A stretch of 64,000 nucleotides of DNA from Prostheceraeus crozeri (taxonomy: Eukaryota > Platyhelminthes > Polycladida > Euryleptidae). The stretch's first letter is position 1. The number at the start of each line of letters is the position of its first letter. The notes under the pieces were generated by a model. It ran no database searches. It was not told where the DNA came from and saw only the letters and a program-made list of their open reading frames with translations. Shown one piece after another: positions 1-12,102 of this stretch. The DNA is taken from positions 1-64,000 of the forward strand of contig CAJQUW010004573.1 of the NCBI GenBank assembly GCA_907163375.1, given 5' to 3'. Both the position numbers and the translations under genes were made by a program.

Positions 1-426
1 TTCACCAAATTTATTAAATCGACTTATAAAGCATATTTAAACGACAGCGTCGTTCATTTTGTTATTGGCAATCATTTGGATATTGCATGCCTTCTATTAT
101 TCGGCACCTATATATATCATGACTATATATAATTCGTTGTTTCCCAGTACCATCAATAAGCATAAATAATACATTTAAATGTACACATTTTCATGCCATT
201 TAAAAACGAAACTAACATTTATAGTTTCCTTGAAGTGTCACGTAATCAATATTATCATAGTAAAACAATACTACTACATTTGGACCAATCCTTTCGGCTT
301 GTCAGGAATGAGATTCTTCTGCATGTGATGAATAGCACTCATTTCTGGAGAAATTTCGATAAAGATCCTTGGCAAAGTAATAATTATATACAATAATAAA
401 TTAAATAATGATAGCAATCGCGGAGG

Positions 427-657
427 CCCGACATTATGATTGCAGACAAAACGGCGTTGATGTCTCTCCTGATTGACATAGCTGTACCTGATGATCACAA
501 AATCTGTACAAAAGAACAAGAGAAGATCAGAAAGTATCATGATTTGCGACTAGAGATAATGAGGCTGTGGAGCGTAAATGAGGTCGTTCCAATAGTTGCC
601 GGGCCCTTGGTGCCCATTGCCCAAAAGTTGAATCAGCACTTGTTGAAGATCCAGTAA
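427..657 (+). pseudogene. R2/R4-type LINE endonuclease-domain fragment
   Basis: This stretch encodes about 76 residues resembling the C-terminal restriction-like endonuclease of site-specific LINEs (R2, R4/Dong, NeSL groups). What is visible: a Pro-Asp pair (RPDIM, codons at 427-438), then about 13 residues later an Asp in LLIDIAVPDD, then KEQEKIRKYHDL, LW and VVPIVAGPL, which is the usual order of this domain (PD...D...K, then a VVP-V-GALG-like block). In the family it nicks target DNA before reverse transcription. The reading ends at a stop after LLKIQ. No reverse transcriptase is readable upstream, so this is an isolated remnant. Family-level assignment rests on motif memory only. Confidence 0.5.
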
Positions 658-1050
658 TTGCTAAAGATCAAGTAATCGCATCAGTAATTGCTGAAGAAGT
701 TAGAGCTTGATCTTGTGGGACTTCGAAGTCAATGCTCCGTTCCGACCGAAAAAGTAATACCGAACGTTTGAGAACCAAAAAGATAAAAATAGTAATGATA
801 ATACAGATTCATTATTATTCAATTCAGATGTCAGCTTTGAATAATTAGCTTACGTGAAGAAGCCTGAAGTGCAGAGGACAGTTGAGCCTGCAGAAAAGAA
901 AATTTTCAAAGACGGAATGGAAAATAAAAATAGTTTAAAATGGTGCAGGAAAGCAGGGATTTGGAAAAATTGTAGTAAATTAGATTCCACATTCGAAAGC
1001 AGCCTTGAATCGAAGAAATGGATAAGCAACTCTGCTCTCCTAAAAAAATT

Positions 1051-1134
1051 GAGACTGGCATGACTTCCAAAGATAAGCTTTGCCGTTTGTGAAGCAATGA
1101 CATTGAAGATGCTGTCCATGTTTTAAGTTGCAAA
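1051..1134 (+). pseudogene. LINE CCHC zinc-knuckle fragment
   Basis: The translation KLCRL-stop-SNDIEDAVHVLSC fits the CCHC knuckle that precedes the restriction-like endonuclease in R2/R4-type LINEs (pattern CRLC, about 9 residues, H, 4 residues, C). The second Cys codon is replaced by TGA at 1,090-1,092, and further stops follow. It lies downstream of the endonuclease fragment at 427-657, the reverse of the normal order, so the two pieces probably come from different copies or a rearrangement. The stretch between them (658-1,050) has no recognisable gene. Confidence 0.35.
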
Positions 1135-1139
1135 AGATT

Positions 1140-2224
1140 GGATTATTTGAGGTAGACATGGCATTGAAGGTTTGGATGTGGTTGAAGTTATTGGACTATT
1201 AAAGTGGAATAAATGTGAGATACTGAATTGCAATTTATAAAGAGAGGTCCTCAGTTCTCAATTGGTCCTCAGGTTCGGCTATTTTTTGTTTGTTGATCGG
1301 TGCTATGATTGGATGATTTTATTTCTTTGATCCTATGGTTTCTCTTGTATTAATATTGATTGAGTTGATTGGTGCTTTTAGTTTGGCTAAATGTCCTGAT
1401 TTGGTAATAGCTTTGGCAAATTCTTGTATTTCGTTGGTTGGTGTAGGGTCTACTAGGTCTAAGCACCTTATTTAGTTGAAGTAGCTGAGAAATGGCACCT
1501 TTGTTTCCGTGTAGCCAATTGGTAAAGACGGTGCCCGAAAGATCAAAAGAAGAAAAGGAGAGAAGATGTAAAGGAAGAGACGGAAGTGGATATAGTGATA
1601 TCTCATGACTTGATTATACATTGTACATTATGATACATTTATTATATTCTATCATATATATATATATATATATATTATAATATATTATATGTATAATATT
1701 GTATATATTATAATTATACATTTATTATACATCATGACTTATGCATGTATGTCTTGAAGGATCACTTCCTCTTTTCATTATAGACTCGCATAGTATTTAT
1801 TTGATTTGCCATTTTCTAACATTATTATAATTAAGTAAACATTATGTTAATTGTAGGGATACTCTGTTTAAGTTTTGAGAGGGCTGACTCTAGAGCTGAT
1901 ATCTGAAAATATAAATCTATTGTGTTCTATAACTATAAGCGATGAGCAAATTGGAGAAACCAAAGAAGAAAGGCGGTGTGCTTACAATCGTTTCCTCTCC
2001 GCATTTACTGTGTCTAAGATACAATAAGAATGAAATAATCTTTTAGGGAACTGAAATAGAGCTTAGTATGAGATGGCTCGAAATGCACACATTTAAGTGC
2101 ACCGACCCGAGAACCGGTGCACCGCAGAACCAATCATAAAACGATTGCTGAGTAACGTTAAAAGCTTCATGAAAAAAATAGTGAACATAGCTTTGATTAC
2201 TTGTACATTATTTAATCGGTAATG
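1140..2224. other. Non-coding stretch, no gene seen
   Basis: AT-rich sequence with no convincing coding region. The only clear structure is a TA dinucleotide tract near 1,653-1,675 embedded in AT-rich palindromic sequence up to about 1,730. Confidence 0.6.
1653..1675. repeat. (TA)n microsatellite
   Basis: A run of about ten TA dinucleotides followed by AT-only sequence. Confidence 0.9.
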
Positions 2225-2984
2225 CAGTGGTGGGCCGATGTGACAATACGTGACAATTTCTCATCTCAAAATAAAATGTGACAAAATGCGTGTTTTTTAT
2301 TGTTGATGTGACAAAATGTGACTAATTCACCGAAAAAATATTCTGACAGAATGTGAACTTTAAAGTCACAGAGGAGCATTAACTTTTTTTGAATGAAACA
2401 GCGAAGTCATGTTTTCCAAGAAGTCACTATTGTAATGTTCCTTTATCATTTGATTTTAATTTGTATTAGGGATATGCAAGATTGATATTTTCCCCCTTTC
2501 TTGCTCCAAATGGCAACATGTACTTGCGCCAGACAAATCGTGCTGTTATTTGTCCGACTTTTCAAAGTTGACTTCGACGTGTTATGTTATGGCCCAATTG
2601 TAGCATACATTGTATGTGGTCATATGTTTCTTGATTGTCATGTCCAGATCGCAGGAGTCCCTGCGAATGTATACTTTCTATAATGCACGAGTGGTATTTA
2701 TTCACTGTAAAGAAAGTTTTCCTCTTTTTTGTGAAATAATATGGTCTGTGAATTCATATTATGAAACATCTTCCCAGTACGTGCTTATTATACAATCATA
2801 TTTGCCATAAGTACCGGTAATGAATCATAAATGAATTCGAGACTATAAAAAGAATCAATTGTGATAAGACTAGGTTTGAGTGCAACTTTATCTCTTTAAA
2901 CAAAGTTAAATGTGTCCCGGTTTTATCTATGGTTTGTTTCGTTATTACCCACCCCAAATCTCGGGATAAGTGTTGTATAGCTTC

Positions 2985-3201
2985 AATGGAAAATTTCTAT
3001 GAAAATGAAATGATCGATTAACGTCGCCACTCCCCCATACTGCTGGCTTGGACGGTGCTGACATAACCAGACTTTAATCTGGAGACCTGTGATTTTTTAG
3101 TCCGGATGCCCTTCATCATGACTTCCAATGACACTATCAGGGCTCGACCTCTGGACCGAAGGATTGCTAGGCCAACCGCTTAGCCACTGTGCCACGGAGA
3201 C
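2985..3201 (-). mobile_element. tRNA-derived SINE, copy 1
   Basis: On the minus strand the 5' part reads GTCTCCGTGGCACAGTGG, in which TGGCACAGTGG fits the RNA polymerase III A box, followed about 35 nt later by AGGTCGAGCCC, a B-box match. Together they resemble a tRNA-Ser/Leu head. A tRNA-unrelated body follows with a small hairpin (CCAGATTAAAGTCTGG) and a conserved tail ending near GGGGAGTGGCGACGTTAA. The same SINE lies at the same place in the second hAT-like copy (37,981-38,197), so it inserted in their ancestor. Confidence 0.7.
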
Positions 3202-3377
3202 ACACACACATATGAAACTATAATGAAAGTTAGTAATCATTAATAAATTAACGATTTTTCTCGATTTTGTCCCATTTTAACCCCGTTTGATTATGAATAT
3301 TACTACGTCAAATGCTCTAGATAAAAAATTAACCTATGAACTGCTAATCTTCTGCGCACCGGCATATGTCACATTTT

Positions 3378-3920
3378 GTTTTGAGTGTAGTTGGAAAGAG
3401 CCAATATTGAAAGATGGTGGTTTTATTTTCTTTTTGTTGTTTCTTACAATTAATTTCAGTGATAATGGCTCTTCCTTGATTTCCTTGACAATGTATTACA
3501 TTATAACAGTATCAAATTTCTAATTCACACCTCTTGCCTTCTTCCAATCGCTTTGCAGCTTTATATTTTTTATGCTTGTATGATATGTGCATGTACTCAT
3601 AACTCAAACCTTTGTATTACTAATCCATTTCTATGTCCTTTGTTTTCCTATCTAGTCAAGTCATCATTAAGATGCTATTGGTATTGTGTAGTCCAATACT
3701 ACCTGTTCCATAGCCCTTCCCCCCTTTTGTATTCAGTATTAGGTTATTATGACACAGACGTCGGTGTGAATTTTAAATATTATACTAGACCACATTTCCT
3801 TCCTTTTTACCTGAAGATAGTTAACGGATGTTAACTGAAATTAACTGTAAGAAATAACAAAAAAAAAATAAATAAAACCACCATCTTTCAATATTGGCTC
3901 TTTCCAACTACACTCAAAAC
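3378..3920. mobile_element. MITE with ~47-bp inverted repeats
   Basis: The left end (3,378-3,428, starting GTTTTGAGTGTAGTTGG) is nearly the exact reverse complement of the right end (3,873-3,920, ending CCAACTACACTCAAAAC). The element is about 543 bp, carries no gene and interrupts the hAT-like copy: the uninterrupted copy at 37,178-38,441 lacks it. I could not define a clean target duplication, so the superfamily is open. Confidence 0.75.
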
Positions 3921-4000
3921 ATGAGAAATAGCGAAGAAAATATATTCAAAACTTGTCATGTTTTGGCCATATGTTTTCATCAGCATGTGACAAATTGTGA

Positions 4001-7000
4001 CTTTTATGTGAATGAGCATGTACCAAAGATATTTAATTGTCTAAAAGGCCTAGATGAGAAATAGATGCCTAAATTTGAACCCATTTTCGTAAGGTCCTTA
4101 TCGTGCATAACGACAATGGTGCGAAATTGCTGTTTTGTCGGCCTTAGAAATGGCATATGATATATAGCATAATTCACTGATATTACATGGCAAGTTTCAA
4201 GAATATTCATTCAGCAGTTTCTCTGAAAAAATTGATGAAGATGAGATCGGTAATACAGCACCTTAATGCAGGACTATCAATCCAGGTGGAAGAAAAAAAT
4301 GTTCACATGAAGACTGATGGGGTATCAATTGATAAACACTGAACTCCCTCTGTAGAATTCATGACTACTAACAATTTCAGGGAGAATCCGAATATCACAC
4401 TGAGAAATTGTCTATAAGGCTCACCCATGTCAACAACGCTCTTCGAGTTATTCACCAAGCTGAAACTAAAATATGGATGCATCTATTGCAAATAATTAGC
4501 AGAGGGCATTTTAGGGCCAACTGGAATCGATCATCGCATGTCTGTCAGTGTCTAAGATGTTGTCAATGTGCATTGTATAACATACCGTACGTGGTATAGG
4601 TTGTTTGTTTTTATTTGCTTAAGCCAATTTTATATTTATTTTTTCTGTTGTATCATGTAATCAGGTGAATTGGGGATGGGTGGGAAACGATAACACGTCC
4701 TTTGACTCAGGATTGTGCAAACAATTTAAATCTAATTTTGGAATCACGTTCTGGAAGCTGGAATCATGTCCATTACACAAAATGCATAACTGTTTCAAGA
4801 AAAGTTTGAAAACGCTTGATGAATTGGACGTCGAGCAATTTATAGCAGATCCACTCCTTATGTGCAAGTACATTCATTAAAATACTACGTGAGTACGTGA
4901 AGACAGCTGCTCTCTCAAACGAATAAACGGATGTGACCAGATGGTTTGTAAATGTTTTGCTTTATTTCCTGACTGTGGCTAAGCCATAAGCCAGCCTTAC
5001 TTCAAATTTTGGATCAATGGGAAAACTTAAACCAGCCTTTTCAAATATCTTCTATCACAGAAGGAATTCCGAAGTACTGTCCTGTCAAATGACCGCTGCA
5101 AACAGGTCACAAGTGATCTTTTAAACACTTGATCACAGGTGTGCCTAGCCTTTTTAACTATCGTCAACATTTTGAGGCATTCGTGCTGAAACTCTAAAGT
5201 AGAGAACCTATGATTTTATTTTGGATTGACATTCCTGTTACTGGAATTGATGCAGAAGTGTACCTGTTCGAGAAGTGTATCAAGAATATGCTGGATCGGA
5301 AGATACTTAGAAAACATAGATGCTTGTTGTGAATCTGGCAAAAATTGATACAGCAAAGCCTGAAAGTAGAAAGTCTGCGACGAACACGATGTTGGAGAGA
5401 AATCCATGTCGAATTTTTGAATAATGAAGTTTCTGATAATGACGGAGAAATTCAAAAATACCTCGGTTAATATTTTCGTGGTGGTTGTTAGCAACCTGCA
5501 AAAGTCTCTTCTTTCTGATTCAGGGTGCTAGAAGACGCAACCATGCTTCACCCGGATAACCGTCGTGATCCGAAATCGCTATCCTCAATATCCTGTTTAT
5601 CTATAACAATTTTGGAGTAACTGAAGTCTGTATTGAACACTACATTCCCACGTTTGTCTGAACAATCGGGAACTGGATAAAAATATCTGCGATGAAGTGA
5701 GGAATGACTGGAACCTCTATCAATTTAAGACCAATATTCCGTCGTTTCATTGCTTTTTTATGTCACAAAGTGATTATCGAGGAATGCCTCAAAATTCATA
5801 CTGGAAACATGTTCACGAGGAACATGATCTGGATGAAAATTCTCTCTGAATAATCATCAGGCAGGACAAAGAAGAATCAAGCAATAATGGGAGAAGGCAT
5901 CAAAAATCATAGACGAGCTCGGAAATCCAAAATACAGGTGTTAATCAAATCTAGCAGGATGTGCACTGATTATTAGCCACGTTAAGCGGTCCTTGAATCA
6001 GGTGTTTCGCTGAACTAAGCCATCGTAGATGTTCACGGCAATCACGAGGGCTCACTGGACGAAGAGGCGCTTGTGGCGCTGAGCATAATCAAGGACTCAC
6101 ATTCGGGCAGGCGGATTCATGAACTTCAAAGTCACCAACTTCTTGATACTTACAGTCAAATGATCTTCTCAAAAGTACAGCGCAGCATTTGAAGAGAAGA
6201 TAGCAGGATGCTATCGCTAGAAAAGAAATTGAAGAGATTGAGCTGAAAGGAAAGTGTGAAAATGAAGCTTCTCATGATGAAATAGCCATCTGAGTGACGG
6301 AGGAGAAAATTCATGATGCGAATTCAGAACTCAAGTAAGTACTCTCGAGCAAAGTTCTGGAAAGTAAAGAGTCTACTTAGTTGGCTATCGAACAGAAAAA
6401 AGACCATCACTCGAGCACTTCAAGATCTAGAAAGCAAGGGACAGTTTTCTGCTGACATTTAATTAATCCTTACATAGTTTATGCTAACATCATATGTAAG
6501 TTTCCAAATAGTGATCTACATCTAATCCGAAAATGCATTTGCATTGCCTTACTATTTGAACTTCTGCACATGCTCGCACGTTACCAATAATAATGAACTG
6601 TTGCGGTCAATGAGAGACAGCAAAGCGATGAAAGCTGAAGCTCAGCAAAGTATGCATCTTCTAATGCAGTCAAACGCACTACGTCGGGGAACTGATGAGT
6701 AGAAGGTAGAGATGAAGAATGAAATCATTTTTTGAAAAATTGAAGTAATGTTTTCTGCTGATCTAGTGGTGCTTATTCTTGAAGACTTCAACCCATATAG
6801 AGTTGTTCTGTTCCAATTGAGGGAATTAATACTTTAACATAAATTATTATTAGCTTCTATTGTATTATTGGTACTGTTGTAAGTTTCATTTTTGTAATCG
6901 TGATCGTCCGACTAAATAGCTTTGATGTAAATATTTGTTTTATATTAAGATTATTTTACTTCTAAAACTTCAAATGCATGTTTTTTAAGAGTAAATATCT

Positions 7001-7479
7001 ATCTTACTGTTGACGTCAGTAATTATTGAAGAGCAAGCATACATATTGTTGTTTGCTATTGTGTTTCATTAATGTAATCGATATGGTCCGATAAAATAGT
7101 TTTAGATGAATTGCTTGTTCATAATTACTTTTTTTATATATACCAGCACATTTAATGCCTGTTTTACTATCAGTAAATGTCAATTGTTTGTTTTTCTATC
7201 AGTAAATATCATATGTTTTGAATATGTAAAGTCACACATGCACGTAGGATTTCTTACTTCAGTATTTTTCTCATGATGGGTCAATATATGAAATTAACTG
7301 AGTTGCAATTAGTGGAATGTTGACATACATTTCAATAATAATACGGTAAGTGTCTTGCAGCTGAGATGTTGAGGTCTTCTCTTGCCGAAATGGCATCTAC
7401 CCCATTATTTTTGCGAACAAAGGGTTGCGAAAGGGGGTCACGGATTCAGGTGCAGTCCGGCAGCAATGTATGTTCATGG
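4001..7479. other. No recognisable gene
   Basis: Short open frames occur on both strands (for example 4,661-4,880 and 5,216-5,501), but none shows a domain, and frames overlap on opposite strands as expected by chance in AT-rich DNA. I see no terminal repeats. It may be old decayed transposon DNA. Confidence 0.5.
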
Positions 7480-8184
7480 CAGGGATGCGGAGTCCCATCA
7501 TTTTGACAGGATTCCGACTCCGGCTTTTGATAGAACTCCGACTCCGACTTCGTGTGGCAAGTATATCAGCCATAGTTCTGCTAACTTACATTATATATCA
7601 TTATAGGCTTACCTGAGCCTGATTTTAGTGATCAATGCTGTATCAAATCAATCATTATCTATGAAAGTTCACCAACTTTGCACATCACTTGTTGGTGTGT
7701 GCTTCACACCGTTTTTCTCCAGTCTGTACCAGGCAGGAAAATCCCCCATCCTTCTCCAAAAAATGTGAGTACACTTTCGATTTTTAACTTGCGCTATGGA
7801 GGAGCCATCATACACGACTGACGTTAGGGTAAGCGGTAGTGTTCTCAAACAAACTAATATTTCACTTTTGTCTCTGATGTGACCTTTGGTGCGTATGTGT
7901 GATCGAGGCTAGGAAGGCTTGTCTTCTCTACTAAATCACGGAGTGAAACGACAAGCCTTTTCACCATCACAGTTCATTCCCTCAACTATTACAAGCTTTG
8001 CATGCACTGTTGTCTCTGTACTTTTGTTTGACGGAGAAAGTTGACGTCAAAACACTGACAGCTATGCATGAGGATAAATAATTTGTTTGTATTATATTTC
8101 GGGTCTAGTTATAAGCCGGAGTGCCATCATTTGATAGGACTCCGACTCCAGCAAAAATGATAGGACTCCAACTCCGCATCCCTG
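7480..8184. mobile_element. hAT-type MITE with 8-bp target duplication
   Basis: The left end CAGGGATGCGGAGT and right end ACTCCGCATCCCTG form an inverted repeat, and the element is flanked by a perfect 8-bp direct repeat GTTCATGG (7,472-7,479 and 8,185-8,192). An 8-bp duplication and CAGGG ends are the hallmark of hAT transposons. Near both ends there are short GACTCCGACTCCG tandem motifs. At 705 bp with no transposase it is non-autonomous. The perfect duplication suggests a fairly recent insertion. Confidence 0.85.
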
Positions 8185-8192
8185 GTTCATGG

Positions 8193-9374
8193 AAGTCATT
8201 CTATAATCTTCATCTTTAAATGCTCAAACCTTCCACTCTTTCCATTGAATAGATGCTCTGGGCTGCCGGTCTACATGTTAACGCATTTTTTATTAGCTAT
8301 AGCGACATCCTTTTGTAGTTAACCACATAGACCCTAATAATAGAAAGACGTGTGCGGATTGAAATGCAGACAGCTGACAGGCAGTGGGAATCAAACGTGA
8401 GGTTCCAACGAAATCCAGTCATTATTAAAAAGTTGCAGCTCTTATTGTAGTCCTATTGCCATAGTAACGCTGATATTTTGGAATTCCCTCGCTTGACTGA
8501 ATGAATCATCAATGTTGTTCTGTGAATGCAGTCTGACATACCGGCAACGGAAGTCGTTAGTTTTCGACACAGCGCGTTACTCAGACATTTAACATGCTAT
8601 TACCGATCCGACAGACGCAATCTTGGAATAGGGTGAAAGCATGTCCGTGACGATTTTTGTATAATGATATTTTCTTAGTGTATCGTCATGTTCACACCAC
8701 ACTCATTTCGGTGCCGCAAGTCAAATTAAGATCAGACTAATGAAACAAATACCGTTCCATTTTCGAGGTGAGAACTATTCCATTCAAATTTGCTTCAATA
8801 GAAACAATATTTTAGGTGGATTAGAAACTTGAAACTACGTCGTTCCGAAGTAAAATGGAGTTTGACCTTAGATCTCATTTTCTAAATATTGTGTCTAGGC
8901 CTAAATAAATGTTAAATAATTAATGCATTGTACTATAAAAAATATTATTTATATTGATTACTTATTAATTATTATCATATGGACAAAGTAAGGTTATATC
9001 GAATCTTATCGCAGACACTGTTAGTTTTTAAATACACTTAACCTAAATGACCGTGCATTATGATGATAGCCTCCACCACCAAGAGATTGTTAATCTCTTT
9101 ATTAACTTACTCATGTCGAGTTTTACTTTAGTATCATTCGATCTGTATTTTTGAGGAATCAAAAAAGATAGCCTGCTGCGGTTGCAGACTGAAACTTGAA
9201 AAGGTAACAGAATTTCAATTTCTCATGTTAGTCTAGAATGCCAGAGGTCGGTGGTTCAAATCCACCAAAACGCGCTGTTTTTCCGTCTGTTAGATCAGTA
9301 TTTTAGCCTGTAGCACTGATGCCTCAATTTGTTGGGTTGTCTCATGTTGAATTTTATGGTCATATAATTTGATT
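8193..9374. other. Non-coding stretch with an isolated tRNA-like T arm
   Basis: No coding region is supported. At 9,250-9,266 there is a perfect T-arm-like hairpin (stem GGTGG/CCACC, loop TTCAAAT), which also matches a B box. No acceptor stem, D arm or A box could be placed around it, so it is more likely SINE debris than a tRNA gene. Confidence 0.4.
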
Positions 9375-10017
9375 TGAGGTCTCGGTTCTTATGGGTTTTC
9401 TCCCCCCCCCCCACAAGGTTCTCAAATTTCTCTAAAATCTGCAAAACTGAATCAATCGTCACCAAACTTCAGGTAGACGCACTTATCTTCTACCCACATA
9501 CAAAAATTCATGCAGGTCGAACAAGTAGTTTTTGCATTAGAGACGATACCGTTAAGTGTAGCGATATCAGCAGCTTGATCTGACTTCGTCCTGTTCGACT
9601 CATTATTGTTATTCGTGTGTGCATTGTTCTCTCTCCCTCTGTCTCATCCACTGCTATCTGAAATCTTCCCACGGCCACTACCTTGCCTCACTTTTTTTTA
9701 AGTTAAAAATGTTAATGTAGGGATATGGCCTGGTCATTATCACTTCACGAGCTGTTGGGAAATGACTTTGTTGACCTCAAGTGCTTTCTGCTCAGACGAG
9801 GTCAGAAGAAGTCAGATCAAACTGCAGACATTGCTGCACTTCAAGTGATTGCCCCTAATTCAAAAACTACTTTTCCGATTTGCACAAATTTTGGCATGTG
9901 GGAAGAAAATATCCTCACTAACGAGTGCCAAAAGTTTTGTGACGATTGATTCATTTCAACGGATTTTAGACAAATTTGAAAACGTGAGGGGAGTAACCCG
10001 TAAGTACCGAGGTCTCA
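9375..10017. mobile_element. Diverged long-inverted-repeat element (MITE-like)
   Basis: Sequence from 9,375 (TGAGGTCTCGGT) to about 9,560 is a diverged reverse complement of about 9,830-10,017 (ending ACCGAGGTCTCA). Shared blocks include ATCAATCGTCACAAAA and the CTAAAATC and CCCACAT segments. The arms are about 190 bp, the centre about 270 bp, and there is no gene. A poly-C run lies at 9,403-9,413. No clear target duplication remains, so it is old. Confidence 0.5.
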
Positions 10018-11575
10018 TCATAGGAGGCGCAAGATTGAGAAGTCAGGCAAACCTCTGCAAAGAACCGTCGGTCTGATTACGATTTGTGATTAAAATAAAA
10101 ATTATTTTTTATAAAAAATAAAATGTATATATACATGTACTATTAATATATTACCCTATATATTATAGACATATAGGGAAAATTGGAACTCCGTTGTTCC
10201 TCATATATCCTTTAAAGACCACTTTACTCATTTCTACACAAAAAGTGTTCAGAAATATTCGCGCAACATTTCTTAAAAACATCTATGAAAACCGCTGGTC
10301 TGATTACGATGTTTTCCAAGGACAGACGTCTTTGTAGTTCGATATTCTACGTTATGTACATTACAGCCATTTGACACAACATTTTATGTACAAGACAGCG
10401 CTATCCCACAAATGGCATAGAGGCTATAGTTCGATTCTTACATCAATTATGCAAAATTTCACATCTTAGTAAAGTATCTTTATTGTGGACATGAAGAGGT
10501 CATTTGTCATAAGACCGACGTCAATCTAAATAATGAGGAATCGGCAAAGAACGAAAATTTCATGTGTCCCACATACTAGAGGTGTAGTACTACTGATCTG
10601 CAAATAAAAATCGCACTGATCTTGCTTATGTTTGGATTTCAGTAGAAAAGACATTCTTCATCTTTGGCGCGTTTTAAACAAGAATTGCCCAGGGACTAAA
10701 TTGTAGACTTCTATCAGTCCCACATAAAAAAGAAATTTTCATGGCTCCCTCTGCGACTCATGATTCATAGAAAGTTTAAGCTGGAAGCACCAGTTAAGTC
10801 ACACTAATAATAATTTTTAGCGTGGTAGTCATGCATTTTTCTATCCTGAATGTTTTTATGCCTCTGATCAGTGATATGTGCGAAAAATTGTTCAAAGACT
10901 TAATTAGTTTAAGCGAAAGCTTAATCAGGATGCTGTGTTTCACGACAAAATAACGATTTGATAAATCTAATTGTGTTTAGCTTCTTAAACGGCATGAAAT
11001 GCATGATCTAGAGATGGCTCTACACTCGCCGTAGTACTTCTCACTTAATCACAGAAAACACAGACAAATGTCATTTTACTGAAAACTTCAGCCTGCTCCC
11101 ATTGGGTATGTGCTTCCTGTGATCCTGTTTGACAAGAAAAGGTACCAGGTAGACCTTGACAGATTGTAGTTTCCCAGTAGCCATCGGATACATCATTCTG
11201 TGAAACTCTCTTGTTCGGTTTTGTGTTGGGGGTCCGACAATATGTCGAGGATCTTGGGTCGGAGCTGGAGCCGTGGTAGCTGGACCACAGCTCCGAAACC
11301 CTGTTTAGACCAATACCAACACATCGAAGTCTCGATCGTTCGAGAAGCGAGTGCCATTTATTTCATGTACATGTAGCATATCTGAATAGGGACGACAACA
11401 TGGGCTACTTGCATGTAGTTATCTCACTACTTCTTCGAATACGAAGAATGCAAACAATGTTTAAATGGTTTGCAGTTTGTTATATGTATATACAATGGGA
11501 TATGGTTTGCGAAAATATATTTTGTGTTCATTCATCAATAGTCTAATTCTGTGTTCGTTGTAGTTAATGCTATTA
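10018..11575. other. No recognisable gene
   Basis: No supported coding region. A 13-bp motif GTCTGATTACGAT occurs near 10,071 and again near 10,297, bracketing about 215 bp of AT-rich sequence, which could be an old small insertion. Around 11,275-11,305 AGCTCCGAAACCCTG looks like a lone hAT-type end without a partner. Confidence 0.4.
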
Positions 11576-12102
11576 ATAATAATAATACTATGTGTTTATT
11601 TCGGATAATGAAAATCGCAAGTTACAAATTGAAGAATACAGCTGTCGTAGTAAGAAAGTGTGAATTGCAATGGCTTGTATCACATAAAATCAGATGAATT
11701 CAAGCAACTGAAATTTAAATTAAAAAGTCGACATACATAAGATAGGAAAGAACGTGAATGTCTAGCAGTGAAACGCATAGGCATACGGAAATGCCCAGAG
11801 TTGGGGAGGCGTGGGAGCATAAGTGGGGTTAACTGATGAGTGTTCATGCACCTGTGAAAAAATCTGAGGACAAGAGAATTTCTTCCCTCCTGAAAGTCTG
11901 ATATTATGTCACATTAGCATTCAAAGTCATACATGAAATGATGAGCCCGTTTTATGACTCTGGTTATTTTTTCTAATGAAGATGGATAAATTTCACCAAA
12001 CACCGGGATTGCATATAAGAGTATGGGCAGGACTATGCCGTTGAAAACCTTCAAACAGTTGTCATTGCTGATGAATGGTTTCAGTATTCTCAAAATATGA
12101 AG
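11576..12102 (-). pseudogene. LINE-B, 3' portion (RT C-terminus and tail)
   Basis: Read on the minus strand this is the end of an APE-type LINE: LHILRILKPF, then LPILLYAIPVFGEIYPSSLE and RVIKRAHHF, the usual block after the RT thumb (L-LPILLYA-PVW), with stops and frame changes. It ends in a 3' tail with TTATTATTATTATT near 11,576-11,592. The rest of the same LINE resumes at 36,475 beyond a nested plus-strand LINE: the translation leading up to 36,475 (ITRTAGR) is what normally precedes LHILR-L. Confidence 0.7.

Larger units (their letters stand above)
2225..4000. mobile_element. Non-autonomous hAT-like element, copy 1 (right end lost)
   Basis: The left end CAGTGGTGGGCCGATGTGAC matches the left end of the complete copy at 37,178-38,441, and the two are colinear over most of their length (repeated TGTGACAAAATG motifs, a block around 2,500-2,660, a shared SINE, and a TTTTGGCCAT block near 3,960). 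CAG-GGTGGGCC termini are hAT-like. This copy is longer because a MITE (3,378-3,920) has inserted, and similarity stops near 4,000, before the expected GGCCCACCCCTG end, so the right end is lost. No transposase is readable; short open frames inside (for example 2,501-2,683) are not conserved coding regions. Subterminal TGTGACAAAATG repeats are plausible transposase binding sites (inference). Confidence 0.75.

Noticed and set aside
436-657. A host gene
   Set aside because: The motif order matches the endonuclease end of R2/R4-type LINEs and nothing host-like surrounds it.
9241-9275. A tRNA gene
   Set aside because: Only the T arm is perfect; no acceptor stem, anticodon arm or A box can be placed.
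10071-10310. A LINE or SINE insertion bounded by the 13-bp repeat GTCTGATTACGAT
   Set aside because: The bracketed sequence is AT-rich with no element hallmark; the repeat alone is too weak.
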